This document shows positions 24,829 through 36,426 of a stretch of DNA of 64,000 nucleotides, piece by piece (position 1 is the stretch's first letter; each line of letters begins with the position of its first letter). This DNA is from Riptortus pedestris (Eukaryota > Arthropoda > Insecta > Hemiptera > Alydidae): the NCBI GenBank assembly GCA_019009955.1, contig CM032229.1:196469001-196533000 (forward strand), in the 5' to 3' direction. The notes under the pieces are model-generated. The model searched no databases. It was not told where the DNA came from and saw only the letters and a program-made list of their open reading frames with translations. A program made the position numbers and the translations under genes.

Positions 24829-24840
24829 TATATGTATATA

Positions 24841-24870
<30 letters not shown>

Positions 24871-24875
<5 letters not shown>

Positions 24876-25693
24876 TTATTTGTCTGTTGCCGCTCTAGCG
24901 GTCGCAATTATCGCTTAATCGTTACCAAACTCAATATTTAGTCGTTTTATGTAAAAAGAAAGATCATGTTCGTTAACAGCTGAAATCGGTCCAGTGGGAG
25001 GGGGGGTTTAGAGGGGAGGATTTTTGAAAATTCGAAATATCTCAGTTACTATAGGTCGGATCGAAAACTTGTATAAAACAAATCTTATTGTAAAGTAAAT
25101 TTACTATAAATATTGTTATATACTTTAATTCACTATCTTGAATATTAACCGAGATATTGGCATTTTTCAGTTTTCAGCCACCAGCAAACCGCCAATTCTA
25201 CTCATGTTACATAAACAATACTCTGTTACATAATAAATCACATTATTCGAAGTTTAAATACCAAACATTGTATTCAAGAGACCTTTATTATACGAGATAC
25301 ATGCAAATATGTCCTGGTGAACCCCCCCCCCCCCGTCTTAAGGTTTTCGACTACTAAAATTTGATTGATAGGGATAAAAATTATTCTGACTCATTATTAA
25401 TTACAGTACTAGATATAGTAAATAGTTCTCAATAAAATTAATATGTTATATTCTGCTATATTTCAGTAATAGTTTTTCTTTCCGGTGTGAGGCGGACAGA
25501 ACCGTTTCTTTACATTTCTAACCTAACGCTTCCTGTCGGCAGGTTATTGAAATTGGATGGACCATTTCTTATTTCCGTTTGTATTTATTCACGGTGTTGT
25601 TGTGTTACCAGTATGTACATTTATCTATTACTAAACTTCACAAGGGAAATATTTTTAGTTTACGCAGCCCCTGCGTGACAGACTTTTTTTTTT
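24871..25693 (-). repeat. Dispersed repeat family C, copy 3
   Basis: Inverted relative to copies 1 and 2. Opens CTGTTGCCGCTCTAGCGGTC and ends TACGCAGCCCCTGCGTGACA followed by a T run. It is longer than copy 1 because of an interior segment (about 25170-25620) also present in the copy at 36.4 kb. Includes a C12 run at 25322-25333. Confidence 0.6.
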
Positions 25694-26176
25694 ACTTCAG
25701 ACCTCACTTACAACCCCCACTCCTGCCCGTCCGTAGAAATGTTAGTATGGCTTATTATAAGGTAGGCGTTAGTGCTAATTCACATAGCGAGTTTGGTTTA
25801 GTTCGGTTTATTCTTTTGTGCCAAATAAAATTGTTGACTCCCACAATAATTTTTAGCGTGTACCTCATTTATACTTATGTATACGACGAAAATGTATATA
25901 ACAAAAGTTACTCTAAATAATAAAATAAATAACTTTTGTTATGTACATATTTGCCTTTTGTTATATAGTATAGCCTAAAGTCTAAGTTGGGCTAGTAGTA
26001 ATATACATACCAAGTTTCATAAAATTCGGTTCATGCGTGAAAGCCGTTTATGCGTGAAAATGTAACAAACAAACATACACGAACGAAACAAAATTTAGTT
26101 ATGGTGTCTATGGCATGTGAAACGAAAAGTTATCGTGAAATTTCGAGAAAAAAATCAACGTACAGACAGAGGTTAC

Positions 26177-26200
<24 letters not shown>
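25694..26200 (-). mobile_element. Helitron-like element, 3' truncated
   Basis: One module and the 5' block (CAAACAAACATACACGAACG... to TTACAATTTTATATA). It directly abuts family C on its left, so the 3' end is missing. A partial duplication (TTCATGCGTGAAAGCCGTTTATGCGTGAAAA) occurs at about 26031-26060. Confidence 0.6.
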
Positions 26201-26223
<23 letters not shown>

Positions 26224-26224
<1 letters not shown>

Positions 26225-27496
26225 TAGCTCAGATACCCGGCTTCGCTCGGGAATTCATTAGAGGCTGAATGGTGATGGTATATTTTTGGCAAGGCTTTAC
26301 TTTGCACAATATTTTGACATTTACCCGTTCCAGTGTTTAGGGTTAATACCCGTTGTTGGCATTTGTTAATAATAAAATTATTTTTTGATGTAAGACTTCA
26401 CTGTCCTGCATATTGTCATATTTCCCGTCTCCTGTGCATTATGCATAGATTTGAATTATTAAGGAGAAAATATTGACATACATTTGAATTAATATTTTCA
26501 GGTGAGGTACCTGGTAGTTCATATTGAAAAGAAGTGTTGAGCAAATTTCTCTAAATAACAAAATAAACAACTTTTGTTATGTGCATATTTGCCGAAACCC
26601 CACTAGGAAATCCTTATTATTAATTTCAGGCCTCCCTTATAACCCCCACTCCTGCCCGTCCGTAGAAATGATAGTATGGCTTATTATAAGGTAGGCGTTA
26701 GTGCTAATTCACATAGCGAGTTTGGTTTAGTTCGGTTGAGTCTTTTGTGCCAAATAAAATTGTGGACTCCCGCTATAGTTTTTAGCGTATAACTCATTTA
26801 TACTTCCGTATACGGCAAAAGTGTATTTAGCAAAAGTTACTCTAAATAACAAAATAAACAACTTTTGTTATGTGCATATTTGCTGAAAAAGCAATAGGAA
26901 ACAAAATATCGCTATTTTTAATTTCTGGCCTTCCTTATAACCCCCACTCCTGCCCGTCCCTAGAAATGTTAGTATGGCTTATTATAAGGACATCGTTAGT
27001 ATTAATTCAAATAGCGAGTTTGGTTTAGTTCGGTTGAGTCTTTTGGGCCAAATAAAATTGTGGACTCCCGCTATAGTTTTTAGCGTATAACTCATTTGAA
27101 CTTGCGTATACGTCAAAAGTATATATAACAAAAGTTACTCTAAATTACAAAATAAATAACTTTTGTTATGTGCATATTTGCTGAAATATCAATAGGAAAC
27201 GAAATATCGCTATTTTTAATTTCAGGCCTCCCTTATAACCCCCACTCCTGTTCGTCTTAGAGAATATTAATATAGCCTAAAGTCTAAGTTGAGCTAGTAG
27301 TAATATACATACCAAGTTTCATAAAATTCGGTTCAGCCGTTTATGCGTGAAAATGTAACAAACAAACAAACAAATAAACAAACAAACAGACACGAAAGAA
27401 ACAAAATGTAGTTATGGTGCCTATGACATGTGAAACGAAAAGTTATCGTGAAATTTCGCGAAAAAAATCAAAGTACAGACAGAGGTTACAATTTTA
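26224..27496 (-). mobile_element. Helitron-like element, modules at 298-bp spacing
   Basis: CTAG is at 26224-26227 after a TA tract. The 3' hairpin region is at about 26235-26251. The AACCCCCACTCCTG block recurs at 26641, 26939 and 27237, which gives the module length of 298 bp. The 5' block ends at about 27495. This is the clearest copy for defining the module. Confidence 0.72.
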
Positions 27497-29224
27497 TACA
27501 AAGTTATTTTCTAGGAAAAATAAATAAATGAGGAGGGGTGACGAAACTTTATAACCTCACTAATCCGAATCATACTTTGAACTATCATATAAGACGAAAA
27601 CATAACATCATTTGTCATAATATTCATTTATTAAAACCCCTTAAATAAGTACTAATATAATTATTGACTCCCGTTTAGCATATATCCCGTGTTTACTTCA
27701 TTTTACGACAAAAGTGAATATACACAAAAGTTACTCTAAATAACAAAGTAAACAACTTTTGCTAGGTTCACGTTTGCCGAAAAACAAATAGAAAATAAAA
27801 AAAGCGAGTTTTTCATTTCAGCCTCTCTTATAATCCCAACTCCCTATTGAACCTAAAATTTTTAATATAGCTTATAATCATGGAAGAATTAATGCTAATT
27901 CACACACCGAGTTTTGTGGTTTCGCAGTTCGGTTCAATCGTTAGTGCCCATCAAAGTTGTTGGCTCCCGCTTTAGAATTTAGTGTATATCTCGTTTATAC
28001 TTTTCTATACGACGAAAGTGAATATAACAAAAGTTACTGAAAATAACAAAATAAACAACTTTTGACATGTGCATGTTTGTCGAAAAACCAATAGTAAACG
28101 AAATATCGCTACTGTTAATTTCAGGCCTCCCTTACAAACCCCACTCCTGCTCGTCCCTAGAAATGTTGTTATGGCTTATGATAATTAAGGCGTCAACACT
28201 AATATACATACCGAGTTTTATTTAGTTCGGTTGAGTCTCTTGAGCCCAATAAAATTGTTGACTCCCGCAATAGTTTTTAGCTAATAACTCATTTATACTT
28301 CGGTATACGACAAAAGTGTATATTACAATAGTTACTCTAAATATCAAAATAAACAACATTTGTTATGTTCATATTTGCCGAAAACCCAATAGGAAACGAA
28401 GTATCGCTATTTTTAATTTCAGGCCTCCCTTATAACCTCCACTCTTGTTTGTCTGAGAGAATATTAATGAGTGTTATATTTAGTTCGGTTGAGTCTTTTG
28501 TGCCAAATAAAATTGTTGACTCACGCTATAATTTTTAGCGTATAACGCCTTTATACTTCGGTATACGACGATAGTGTATATAAAAAAAAGTTACAAAATA
28601 AATAACAAAATAAACAACTTTTGTTATGTGCATATTTGCCGAAAATGCAATAGGAAACGAAATATCACTATTATTAATTTCAGGTCTTCCTTATAACCCC
28701 CAATCCTGCCCATCCCTAGAAATGTTAGTATGGCTTATTATAAGGAAGGCGTTAGTGCTAATTCACATACCGAGTTTGGTTTAGTTCGATTGAGTCTTTT
28801 GTGCCAAATAAAATTGTGGACTCCCGCTTTAGTTTTTAGCGTATAACTCATTTATACTTCCGTATAAGGCAAAAGTGCATATGGCAAAAGATACTCTAAA
28901 TAACAAAATAAACAACTTTTGTTATAGGCATATTTGCTGAAAAAGCAATAGGAAACGAAATATCGCTATTTTTAATTTCAGGCCTCCCTTATAACCCCCA
29001 CTCGTGTTTGTCTTAGAGAATATTATTATAGTCTAAAGTCTAAGTTGGGCTAGTAGTAATATACATACCAAGTTTCATAAAATTCGGTTCAGCCGTTTAT
29101 GCGTGAAAAGGTAACAAACAAACATACACGAAAGAAACAAAATGCAGTTATGGTGTCTATGACATGTGAAACGAAAAGTTATCGTGAAATTTCGCGAAAA
29201 AATCAATGTACAGACAGAGGTTAC

Positions 29225-29277
<53 letters not shown>
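27497..29277 (-). mobile_element. Helitron-like element, 3' end missing, B-type interior
   Basis: Starts within the B-type interior (AAGTTATTTTCTAGGAAAAA, as at 63790), continues into A-type modules at about 27820, 28130, 28430, 28690 and 28985, and ends with the 5' block near 29232 plus a long TA tract to 29277. The 3' hairpin and CTAG are absent. Confidence 0.62.
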
Positions 29278-29278
<1 letters not shown>

Positions 29279-30515
29279 CTGCTTTGTTTCTTTGGTATCT
29301 GTTTGTTTATTTGTTTGTTTGTTACCTTTTCACGCATAAACGGCTGAACCGAATTTTATGAAACTTGGTACGTATATTACTACTAAGCCAACTTAGACTT
29401 TAGGCTATATTAATATCCTCTGAAACGAACAGGAGTAAGGGTTATAAGGGAAGCCAGAAATTAAAAATAGCGATATTTTGTTTCCTATTGGTTTATCGGC
29501 AAATGTGAACATAACAAAAGTTGTTTAGTTTGTTATATACACTTTTTTCGTATACCGAATTATAAACGAGATATACCCTAAAACCTATAGTGGAAGTGAA
29601 CAATTTTATTTGGGACAAAAGACTCAACCGAAATAAATAAAACTCGGTATGTGTATTAGCACTAACGTTTTCATTATAACAAGCCATACCAACAATTCTA
29701 GGGACGGCATAAATGAGTTATACGCTAAAAACTATAGCGGAAGTCCAACATTTTATTTGGCACAAAAGACTCAACCCAACTAAACCAAACTCGGTATGTG
29801 AATTAGCACTAAAGCCTTCCTTATAATAAGCCATACTAACATTTCTAGGGACGGGCACGAGTGGGGGTTATAAGGGAGGCCTGAAATTAGAAATAGTGAT
29901 ATTTCGTTTCCTATTGCATTTTCGGCAAATGTGCACGTAACAAAAGATGTTTATTTTGTTATTTAATGAAACTTTTTTTATATACGCCGATAGTGTATAT
30001 AGGCGTTATATGCTAAAAATTATAGCGGGAGTCAACAATTTTATTTGGCACAAAAGACAACCAAACTAAATAATACACTCAGTATGTGTATTAGCAGTAA
30101 CGCCTTCATTATATTAAGCCGTACCAACATTTCTAGGGACGGGCAGGAGTGGGGGTTATAAGGAAAGCCTGAAATTAAAAATGGTGATATTTCGTTTCCT
30201 ATTGGTTTTTTTGGCAAAAATGCACATATCAAAAGCTGTTTATTTTGTTATTTAGACTAACTTTTGTCATATACACTTTCGTCGTATACCGAAGTATAAA
30301 TGCGTTATACGCTAAAAATGAAAGCGGGAGTCAACAATTGTATTTGGCACACAAGAGACTCAACCGAAATGAATAAAACTCGGAATATATAAATTAGCAT
30401 TAATTCTTACATGGTTATATGCTATATTAAATTGTTTAGGTTATAACGGGAGTGGGGATTATAATGGAGGCCTGAATTAATAATTCGGGATATTTAAAAT
30501 ACACGTATACTGAAA
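29278..30515 (+). mobile_element. Helitron-like element, truncated at both ends
   Basis: Begins inside the 5' block (AACTGCTTTGTTTCTTTGGT) right after the TA tract, carries four modules with several deletions (for example near 29705 and 29985), and fades out after AATTCGGGATATTTAAAATAC. No 3' hairpin or CTAG. Confidence 0.58.
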
Positions 30516-30613
30516 ATGAATAAAGAAAACTTAACTTAAAGAAAAAATATAGATAAGTGATGCTTATATTACTAAGCAAATGGAGTTGACCACACAGTTA
30601 TGTACAAGTTTTA

Positions 30614-30970
30614 CTAGCTAAGGTAAGGCTTTGCTCGGGAAATCTTTTGAGGCTGAATGGTGTTATTTTTTTTGGCAAGGCTACTTGTGTACAACTACAC
30701 TTCCTATTCCAGTTTCCTATTCCAACTTCAATGGTTTTCCAGTATGGCTCAATTAGGGAAAATATACATTAGACATTTTAGTTTAGATAAATATATGAAA
30801 ATAAGTACATGATCAATCTCCCTCCACTGTTTGGCACACCGTGATTAATTCAAATCATAATTATGGATAGCATTTATTATAAATAAATGTCATCTATAAT
30901 GTATATATTTCCTGTCAGAAACCAATCCGAGTACATATTGTGGAGCTTAGTTATATACATAATATTTATT
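30614..30970 (-). mobile_element. B-type Helitron-like 3' fragment
   Basis: CTAG at 30614-30617 followed by a degraded hairpin (AAGGTAAGGCTTTGCTCGGG). The B-type interior (CCAATCCGAGTACATATTG) reaches about 30945. The 5' part is absent. Confidence 0.5.
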
Positions 30971-31463
30971 TATTTATTTGGAGCTTCGCAGCTGTGGCGA
31001 TGTTGCTCGGGGAAAAAAAACTGTATAAAATTAAAAAAAAAACAAAAAAACAAAAAAAAAAAAAAAACGAAACAAATCAACATAACAGAAATGTAACATG
31101 AAAAATAAAAAAGTAACACGAAACAGTTATGGAACACAAAAACAGGAATGGAAAAAAAAAAATCTCCCTCATACAAACTCGTGTATCAGCGGAGTTGCAT
31201 ACTCAATGTGAGATACTGACAACGAAAGTCATGAATTGCAATATGGCGGGAGGGGGGGAAAACCAATTTTGCTAGACAAAAAGAAACGATGAAATATTTA
31301 CTTTACATATATTCAAAGAGTTTATAAAGAGCTCAGCAAACATACAAGAACACTAAGCACACACACACACACACACACACAACATTCATACAAGACTAGA
31401 ATCGCTGCATACATTTAGTAGATAATTATAAAATCTCTTTTAAAATGCAAGTATTAATTGTGA
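30971..31463. other. Low-complexity spacer: A-rich tract and (CA)n
   Basis: A-rich at 31013-31170 (long A runs with C/G interruptions), a G-run GGGAGGGGGGG at about 31248, and a (CA)n microsatellite at 31358-31382. No gene. It may include the 3' UTR of the LINE remnant to its right. Confidence 0.6.
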
Positions 31464-32141
31464 TTATTGTATATTCAAATCTTTGTGTATATGTTGTAGT
31501 ATAGTGGGTATGTATGGACTACCTTCAGTGAGTAAGTCATGTAGGTCGTGGGGTATCTGTAAATGATCTCGTCTCTTGCAGTCTGTCAGTATGTGTTTTA
31601 TTGTAAGAGTCAAATTGCATACATGGCATTTGGGCTGCTCTGTTTTTTTCATTAAAAAGCTATGAGTAAGGAGAGAGTGGCCAATACGGAGCCTTGTTAA
31701 AATCACTTCTTCCCTCCGTGTATAAGTTGAATTTTTACTACTAATGAATACTGTAGATTTAATTTGTCGTAATTTATTGTCTGTTTGTTGCCATTTTTGT
31801 TCCCAGTCTAGTAGTACGTTAGATTTTGTAGAATGTACTAAGTCGTATATTGTCAGTTCATTTGAGTCTACGTCATGTTTCTGAGTCGCTAATTTTGCTT
31901 GTTCATCAACTTCAGCACTTCGTCCAATATTTTTGTGTCCTGGTAGCCATACTAGTGTAATATTGTTTCGAAGATGAATGGAGTGTTCTAAGATGTGGGT
32001 TATAATAGGATGAGTACTGTAAATTCTCTCCAAGGAGAATAGAGAACTTAGAGTCTGTAAATAAGAAAATCTGGGAATTTTGAAAATCATGAAATTTTGA
32101 AAAGGCAATATTTATAGCTTGTAACTCAGCTGTATATTGCT
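31464..32141 (-). pseudogene. I/Jockey-type LINE remnant: RNase H end and C-terminal region
   Basis: A 214-codon frame on the minus strand with LVWLPGHKNIGRSAEVDEQA (the last RNase H block), RREEVILTRLRIGHSLLTHS, and a zinc-knuckle-like CHVCNLTLTIKHILTDC near the C terminus. The same order occurs at the end of the full-length LINE at 57 kb (RREEVVIARLRIGH, CESCQVSLTVQHILEEC), so both belong to the same broad clade but are clearly different families. The upstream RNase H block YTAELQAINIAF ends at the Merlin junction (about 32142) in a different frame, so this coding region is already broken. Confidence 0.8.
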
Positions 32142-33318
32142 GGGTCTTTTCTACTTTACCCTTTCATTTTCTGAATGTGAATAACAGTGATTCAACTGTG
32201 ATTTATAAATAATATAATACGGTTAGAACGTGTTTATTTCTAGAGAAACAATTAAACAACATAAAAAGATAATAAAACAACTAACATTTACGAGACCAAT
32301 AACGAGCAATACCCTCCAGGATTTTCATAAATAAATCCTCCTTTTCATATCTCCTCCTCCACATCTACTCGCAGAGATATGAATCCAACATAGATCTTCT
32401 AGTACCACACTCCACCTTGTTTCTTCGTTTGACACTAGACCAAACAGACTCTATCCTTTGATGCGCTCCTGTTTTTAGGTCAACAAAGTTTTTAGAGTGG
32501 TCTACTGTGTAATGCTTGTAATACATTCCAGGCAGCTTCTTTAGCCCATGATACGATCTGAAGCAGTCTGAATATATCATACTTCATCGGATCGCACTTC
32601 TGATACAGTCAGTTAAAGTTGCTGCAGTTCTATCTGGAACAGCATACAAAAACACCTCTCTAGTTTCTCTACACACTCCTCCAAATACCCATTGATTGGG
32701 GTATAACCTGCCTCGGTTGTATTTTCTTCTCGTGAAGCAGCTTTCATCGATTTCTACATAAGAACCGGGGCCACCAATAGCTATAGGGTTGCTTAATATG
32801 TCTGAAGCACACACTTCACGCATGTAGTTCTTCCAGTCTGTTATAGTATTTGCGGACATCTTTAATTCATCCCTACAAAACTTTGTGGTTGTGTAGCCCT
32901 TTGTCCAGGAATATATAAACAGAATAGCCTTTTCCAGTCCGAGCCTGCTATGAGATAACCAAGTATCCCTGTAAATGCTAATTTCATACCTGCAACTTTT
33001 CTTATAGCAACGCCATACTGGTAAACGATCCTGAAGAAAATATAGCCTCATCTAGTGTCTTCTTGGGCACCTCCTTTTCGTGTGAATTATGGCACGTTTT
33101 TGTAAGAACCGAACTGCCTTACGAGCTGAGCCAATTTGCTTGCTGAGCTAAATGAGATTCATTTTTATGCTTAACACCTTGAAGACACAAAGCACACTAA
33201 ACCAAGCCTAACCTTTAGCTAGTGGAACATTTGTTTTCACTAATGCTAGGTAACTGTTACTTGAGAAAGTGACCAAGTATTTAAATAGTAGCAAGAGTGG
33301 GTAAAGTAGAAAATACCC
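32142..33318 (-). mobile_element. Merlin-family DNA transposon (1,177 bp) inserted in a LINE
   Basis: Terminal inverted repeats are GGGTCTTTTCTACTTTACCC at 32142-32161 and its complement at 33299-33318 with one mismatch in 20. Flanking 8-mers ATATTGCT and TAAATGCT agree at 5 of 8 positions, compatible with an old 8-bp target duplication, the Merlin norm. It interrupts the LINE RNase H region between the TDGSK side (about 34030) and the YTAELQ side (about 32130). The transposase it encodes identifies the family. Confidence 0.85.
32281..33051 (-). pseudogene. Merlin (IS1016/ISXO2-like) transposase, nonsense mutations
   Basis: Cut-and-paste transposase with a DDE-type catalytic core. Visible: WRCYKKSCR near the N terminus, EIDESCFTRRKYNRGR (first Asp), WVFGGVCRETREVFLYAVPDR, IYSDCFRSY (second Asp), and VDHSKNFVD...GAHQRIESVWSSVKRR (catalytic Glu). 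The reading frame is continuous but carries two in-frame stops: TGA at 32584-32586, just before the second catalytic Asp, and TAG at 32365-32367 in the CE-MWRRRY segment. Beyond that it runs to a third stop at 32281. The N terminus is also disturbed: a frame change occurs around 33040 and the usual first Cys pair is missing. It is inactive as read. Confidence 0.88.
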
Positions 33319-33340
33319 TAAATGCTTGCATTGTTGTTAA

Positions 33341-33960
33341 CCCATAAATTGTAATATCCGTCTGTAGGACTGGTTAGAATAACAGTTTTTTTCGCTAGAC
33401 AGCGTAAATGTCATTTTGAAACCTCCGTCTTCCAGCTATGTTTCAGTTAATCCATTACCTTGGTTGTGTTTGTTTACCTTTAGTGATAGTTTCGTGTTTG
33501 ACTATATTTACAATTTGAAAATAAGTCACCCCGCTTTTGGGACGGATAAAAGTGACAGGTTAGAAAAAAAAAAATCTGTCGTTATTGCCCTTATACTAAA
33601 AACAGAATGACAAATTATAAATGAGTAAAGCGCGGTACACCTAATTGTTTAGAATGTTCGAAGAAAATTTGCGATGCTTGTATACAACATTTTTAACTTT
33701 GTTTTATTTTTTAATTGATTCCTAAACATGTATATACTAGCAATAAATCTTTAAATTATTTTATTCCATTTTTAAATGTTAACTATTATTTTTGTTTGTG
33801 TTATTAATATTGTCATTCATTACAAAATAAAGTCTTAGAAAATTTTAAATATAAATTCTATACTGATCTTTTATACCCTAAATACAGAAGAAAAAAAAAC
33901 TTAGTCTCATAGACGGATGTTACTGGGAGAGTGAGTTGGAGAGATGTTACCATTTACGGG
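33341..33960. mobile_element. piggyBac-type MITE (620 bp), TTAA target site
   Basis: Flanked by TTAA at 33337-33340 and 33961-33964. The termini CCCATAAATTGTAATATC and, inverted, CCCGTAAATGGTAACATC match at 15 of 18. A second, subterminal inverted pair GTAATATCCGTCT / AGACGGATGTTAC lies inside. There is no transposase. It sits 22 bp from the Merlin right end, in the same LINE remnant, and is probably a separate insertion. Confidence 0.75.
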
Positions 33961-35075
33961 TTAAGTTTCTTTGTGTATATGTCATTGTTAATGATTGCTG
34001 CAGCTGCTGTCCCAAAGTCAGTCTTGGATCCGTCAGTAAAAGTGTGAAGTGAGTTTGTGTTATTTGCTACAATTGTGTTATAAGCTATTCTGTAAAATTT
34101 AGAAGATAATGGATTTCTTTTATTAAATTTTGTTAAAGTTAAATTAATGCTTAAGTTATTTATTCTCCATGGAGGGAGTGTAATGCTTTTGTTATAGTAT
34201 ATTTGAGTTTGTAATATGTTCGAATCAGTAGTGTTTTCTGAAGTGCGTATGATTAAAGGTTTATGTTTAGTGTGTTTTTCTATGTATTTGTTGTAAAGTG
34301 TGTTATTTAAAAATACATTGACGCATGGAGCATCTAATGCTTTGCATTTTAAAATAAATTTTAAGCAGATGATTCGTCTCCTGTATTCCAGTGGAGGTTC
34401 TCCTGCGTCAACACATATACTATCAACAGGGCTCGATCTAAAGGCTCCAGTTGCTATCCTCAGTCCTGTGTTGTGTCTAACATTTTAAGTGCATTTGGAC
34501 TGGCTGATGAATATGCTATACAGCCATAATCCAGCAATGACCTGGTGTAAGCACGATAAAAAAATAGCATAGAACATCTGTCAGCTCCCCATGCAGAATT
34601 ACTAATTACCCTTAGTAAATCCAAGCTTTTCTTGCATTTACTAATGAGGCCCTTTAAATGGGGAACCCATGTGAGTTTTCGGTCAAATGTAAGTCCTAGA
34701 AATGTAAGTTCGTCTGTCTTATTTATAAAAGTGTTGTGGAGTGTTAATTGTGGGCATTCGTAACTTCTTTTTCGGGTGAAAATGGTATACTTTGTTTTTT
34801 CGATTGATAACTTAAACCCAGTTACAGAACACCATTTTTGAAGTTCATTTAAAGTGTGCTGTATGATGTTTTGTGCGTATGTTAATGAAGAGTAAGTGAT
34901 GTATAAGATAAGGTCATCAGCATACAGGCAGTAAGATACTTCTTGGGGGATATACTGTATGACAGAATTTACAGCTATATTGAACAAGGTTGTACTCAGC
35001 ACACCTCCCTGAGGCTCTCCATTCTCCTGAAGAAATGCTTCAGATAAAGTGGCACCTACCCTCACTCTGAAAAAT
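33961..35075 (-). pseudogene. I/Jockey-type LINE remnant: reverse transcriptase and start of RNase H
   Basis: Minus-strand frame 34460-35065 encodes reverse transcriptase from FRVRVGA through QGGVLSTTLFNIAVNS and the catalytic YADD (in CLYADDLILY), then the thumb segment LTFLGLTFDRKLTW. A further piece at about 33970-34050 encodes TFTDGSKTDFGTAAAAIINN, the first RNase H block with its catalytic Asp. Between them the frame is broken. The element is cut off at about 35075, where the fingers domain and endonuclease should begin, so this is a 5'-truncated copy. With 31464-32141 it forms one LINE of about 1.8 kb after removing the Merlin element and the MITE. Confidence 0.83.
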
Positions 35076-35604
35076 AATAGGAAATGTGAGTAGAAAGCAA
35101 ATACAACATTTCGTAGGAATTAAATTAACAGAATTAACTGAGTTAGCCTCCCGACAGCTTCCGCTCCCTCTTGAGAGTTATAAACATTGCTTTACTTAAA
35201 GCAGAAAACCCACCAACAGTTGTTGCATAAAAGGAAGATAATTCTCGCCATGGAGTAGAACTCGACGAATACAGCAGTGTGGGCAGAAGGAGAGCACAGC
35301 AGGAAGCGGCAAGCCATGAGCTACCTCATTTAATGACAAATATAATCTCAAATAAATGAGAAACAACCATCAAGTCCAGCCATCATCGGCCATGATGCCC
35401 ATCGGCCATGAAAAAAACGGCATTGTATTATATCTTCATATATCCACGATGGCCCTTCAGGCAACATTAGTTGTAATCATAAAAATATACATGTTTATCC
35501 ATTAATTATATTTCGGTCTTTCTTTATACAGTCTACTCACACTCCCTTTATTATTCCTTGGCATATCTCCCTTATAGAGAAGCCTCGAATTACTTTGTTA
35601 ATAC
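35076..35604. other. Spacer with a B-type-like fragment
   Basis: 35140-35200 (GTTAGCCTCCCGACAGCTTC, CCCTCTTGAGAGTTATAAAC) resembles the B-type interior at 37440. The rest has no recognised feature apart from a short local repeat (ATCGGCCATGA twice near 35385-35410). Confidence 0.45.
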
Positions 35605-36213
35605 CTAGGCTGGTAGGTACCCCTCACACCGGTCACCACTTGTCAGGTTGGCTAATCGGGAATGGCTCTCACACGGCTGGTTGGAACCCCAAACACCGTT
35701 CACCAGTTGTAATGTTGACTAATCAGGAATGGCACTCACACGGTTGGTTGGTACCCTTCACTCCTGTCACCAGTTGTCATGTTGGCTAATCGGGAATGGC
35801 ACTCACACGGTTGGTTGGTACCCTTCACTCCTGTCACCAGTTGTCAAGTTGGCTAATCAGGAATGGCACTCACACGGTTGGTTGGCACCCTTCACTCCTA
35901 TCACCAGTTGTCATGTTGGCTAATCGGGAATGGCACTCACACGGCTGGTTGGTACCCTTCACTCCTGTCACAAGTTGTCATGTTGGCTAATCAGGAATTG
36001 CACTCACACGGTTGGTTGGTACCCTTCACTCCTGTCACCAGTTGTCAAGTTGGCTAATCGGGAATGGCACTCACACGGTTGGTTGGTACCCTTCACTCCT
36101 GTCACCAGTTGTCATGTTGGCTAATCGGGAATGGCACTCACACGGCTGGTTGGTACCCTTCACTCCTGTCACCAGTTGTCATGTTGGCTAATCGGGAATG
36201 GCACTCACACGGT
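35605..36213 (+). repeat. 67-bp minisatellite, about 9 copies
   Basis: Unit includes GTTGGCTAATCGGGAATGGC and ACTCACACGGTTGGTTGGTA, then CCCTTCACTCCTGTCACCAG. The first two copies (35605-35735) are the most diverged and the middle copies are nearly identical. Short overlapping frames every 67 bp are by-products. Confidence 0.92.
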
Positions 36214-36376
36214 TGGCAATAAATGCATAGAATCATTGTTGATTGACTAATGATGGTATTAGCAGATTTCCCTTAAGGGAAATCATCTATTGAGGTCGTA
36301 CTCATGACGCGAGTTTCGGAAAATTTCTTCAAATGTCCATGGATCCTACCCAGGAGATGACGAAAATGATCCGTTC

Positions 36377-36425
<49 letters not shown>
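36214..36425 (-). repeat. Family D fragment with perfect 20-bp palindrome, then (TA)n
   Basis: A B-type-like start (GAATCATTGTTGATTGACTA) is followed by the perfect palindrome GATTTCCCTTAAGGGAAATC at 36265-36284. Then comes family D in inverted orientation (ATTGAGGTCGTACTCATGAC to CCGTTCAAAATTATATA) and a TA tract at 36384-36424. Confidence 0.6.
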
Positions 36426-36426
<1 letters not shown>

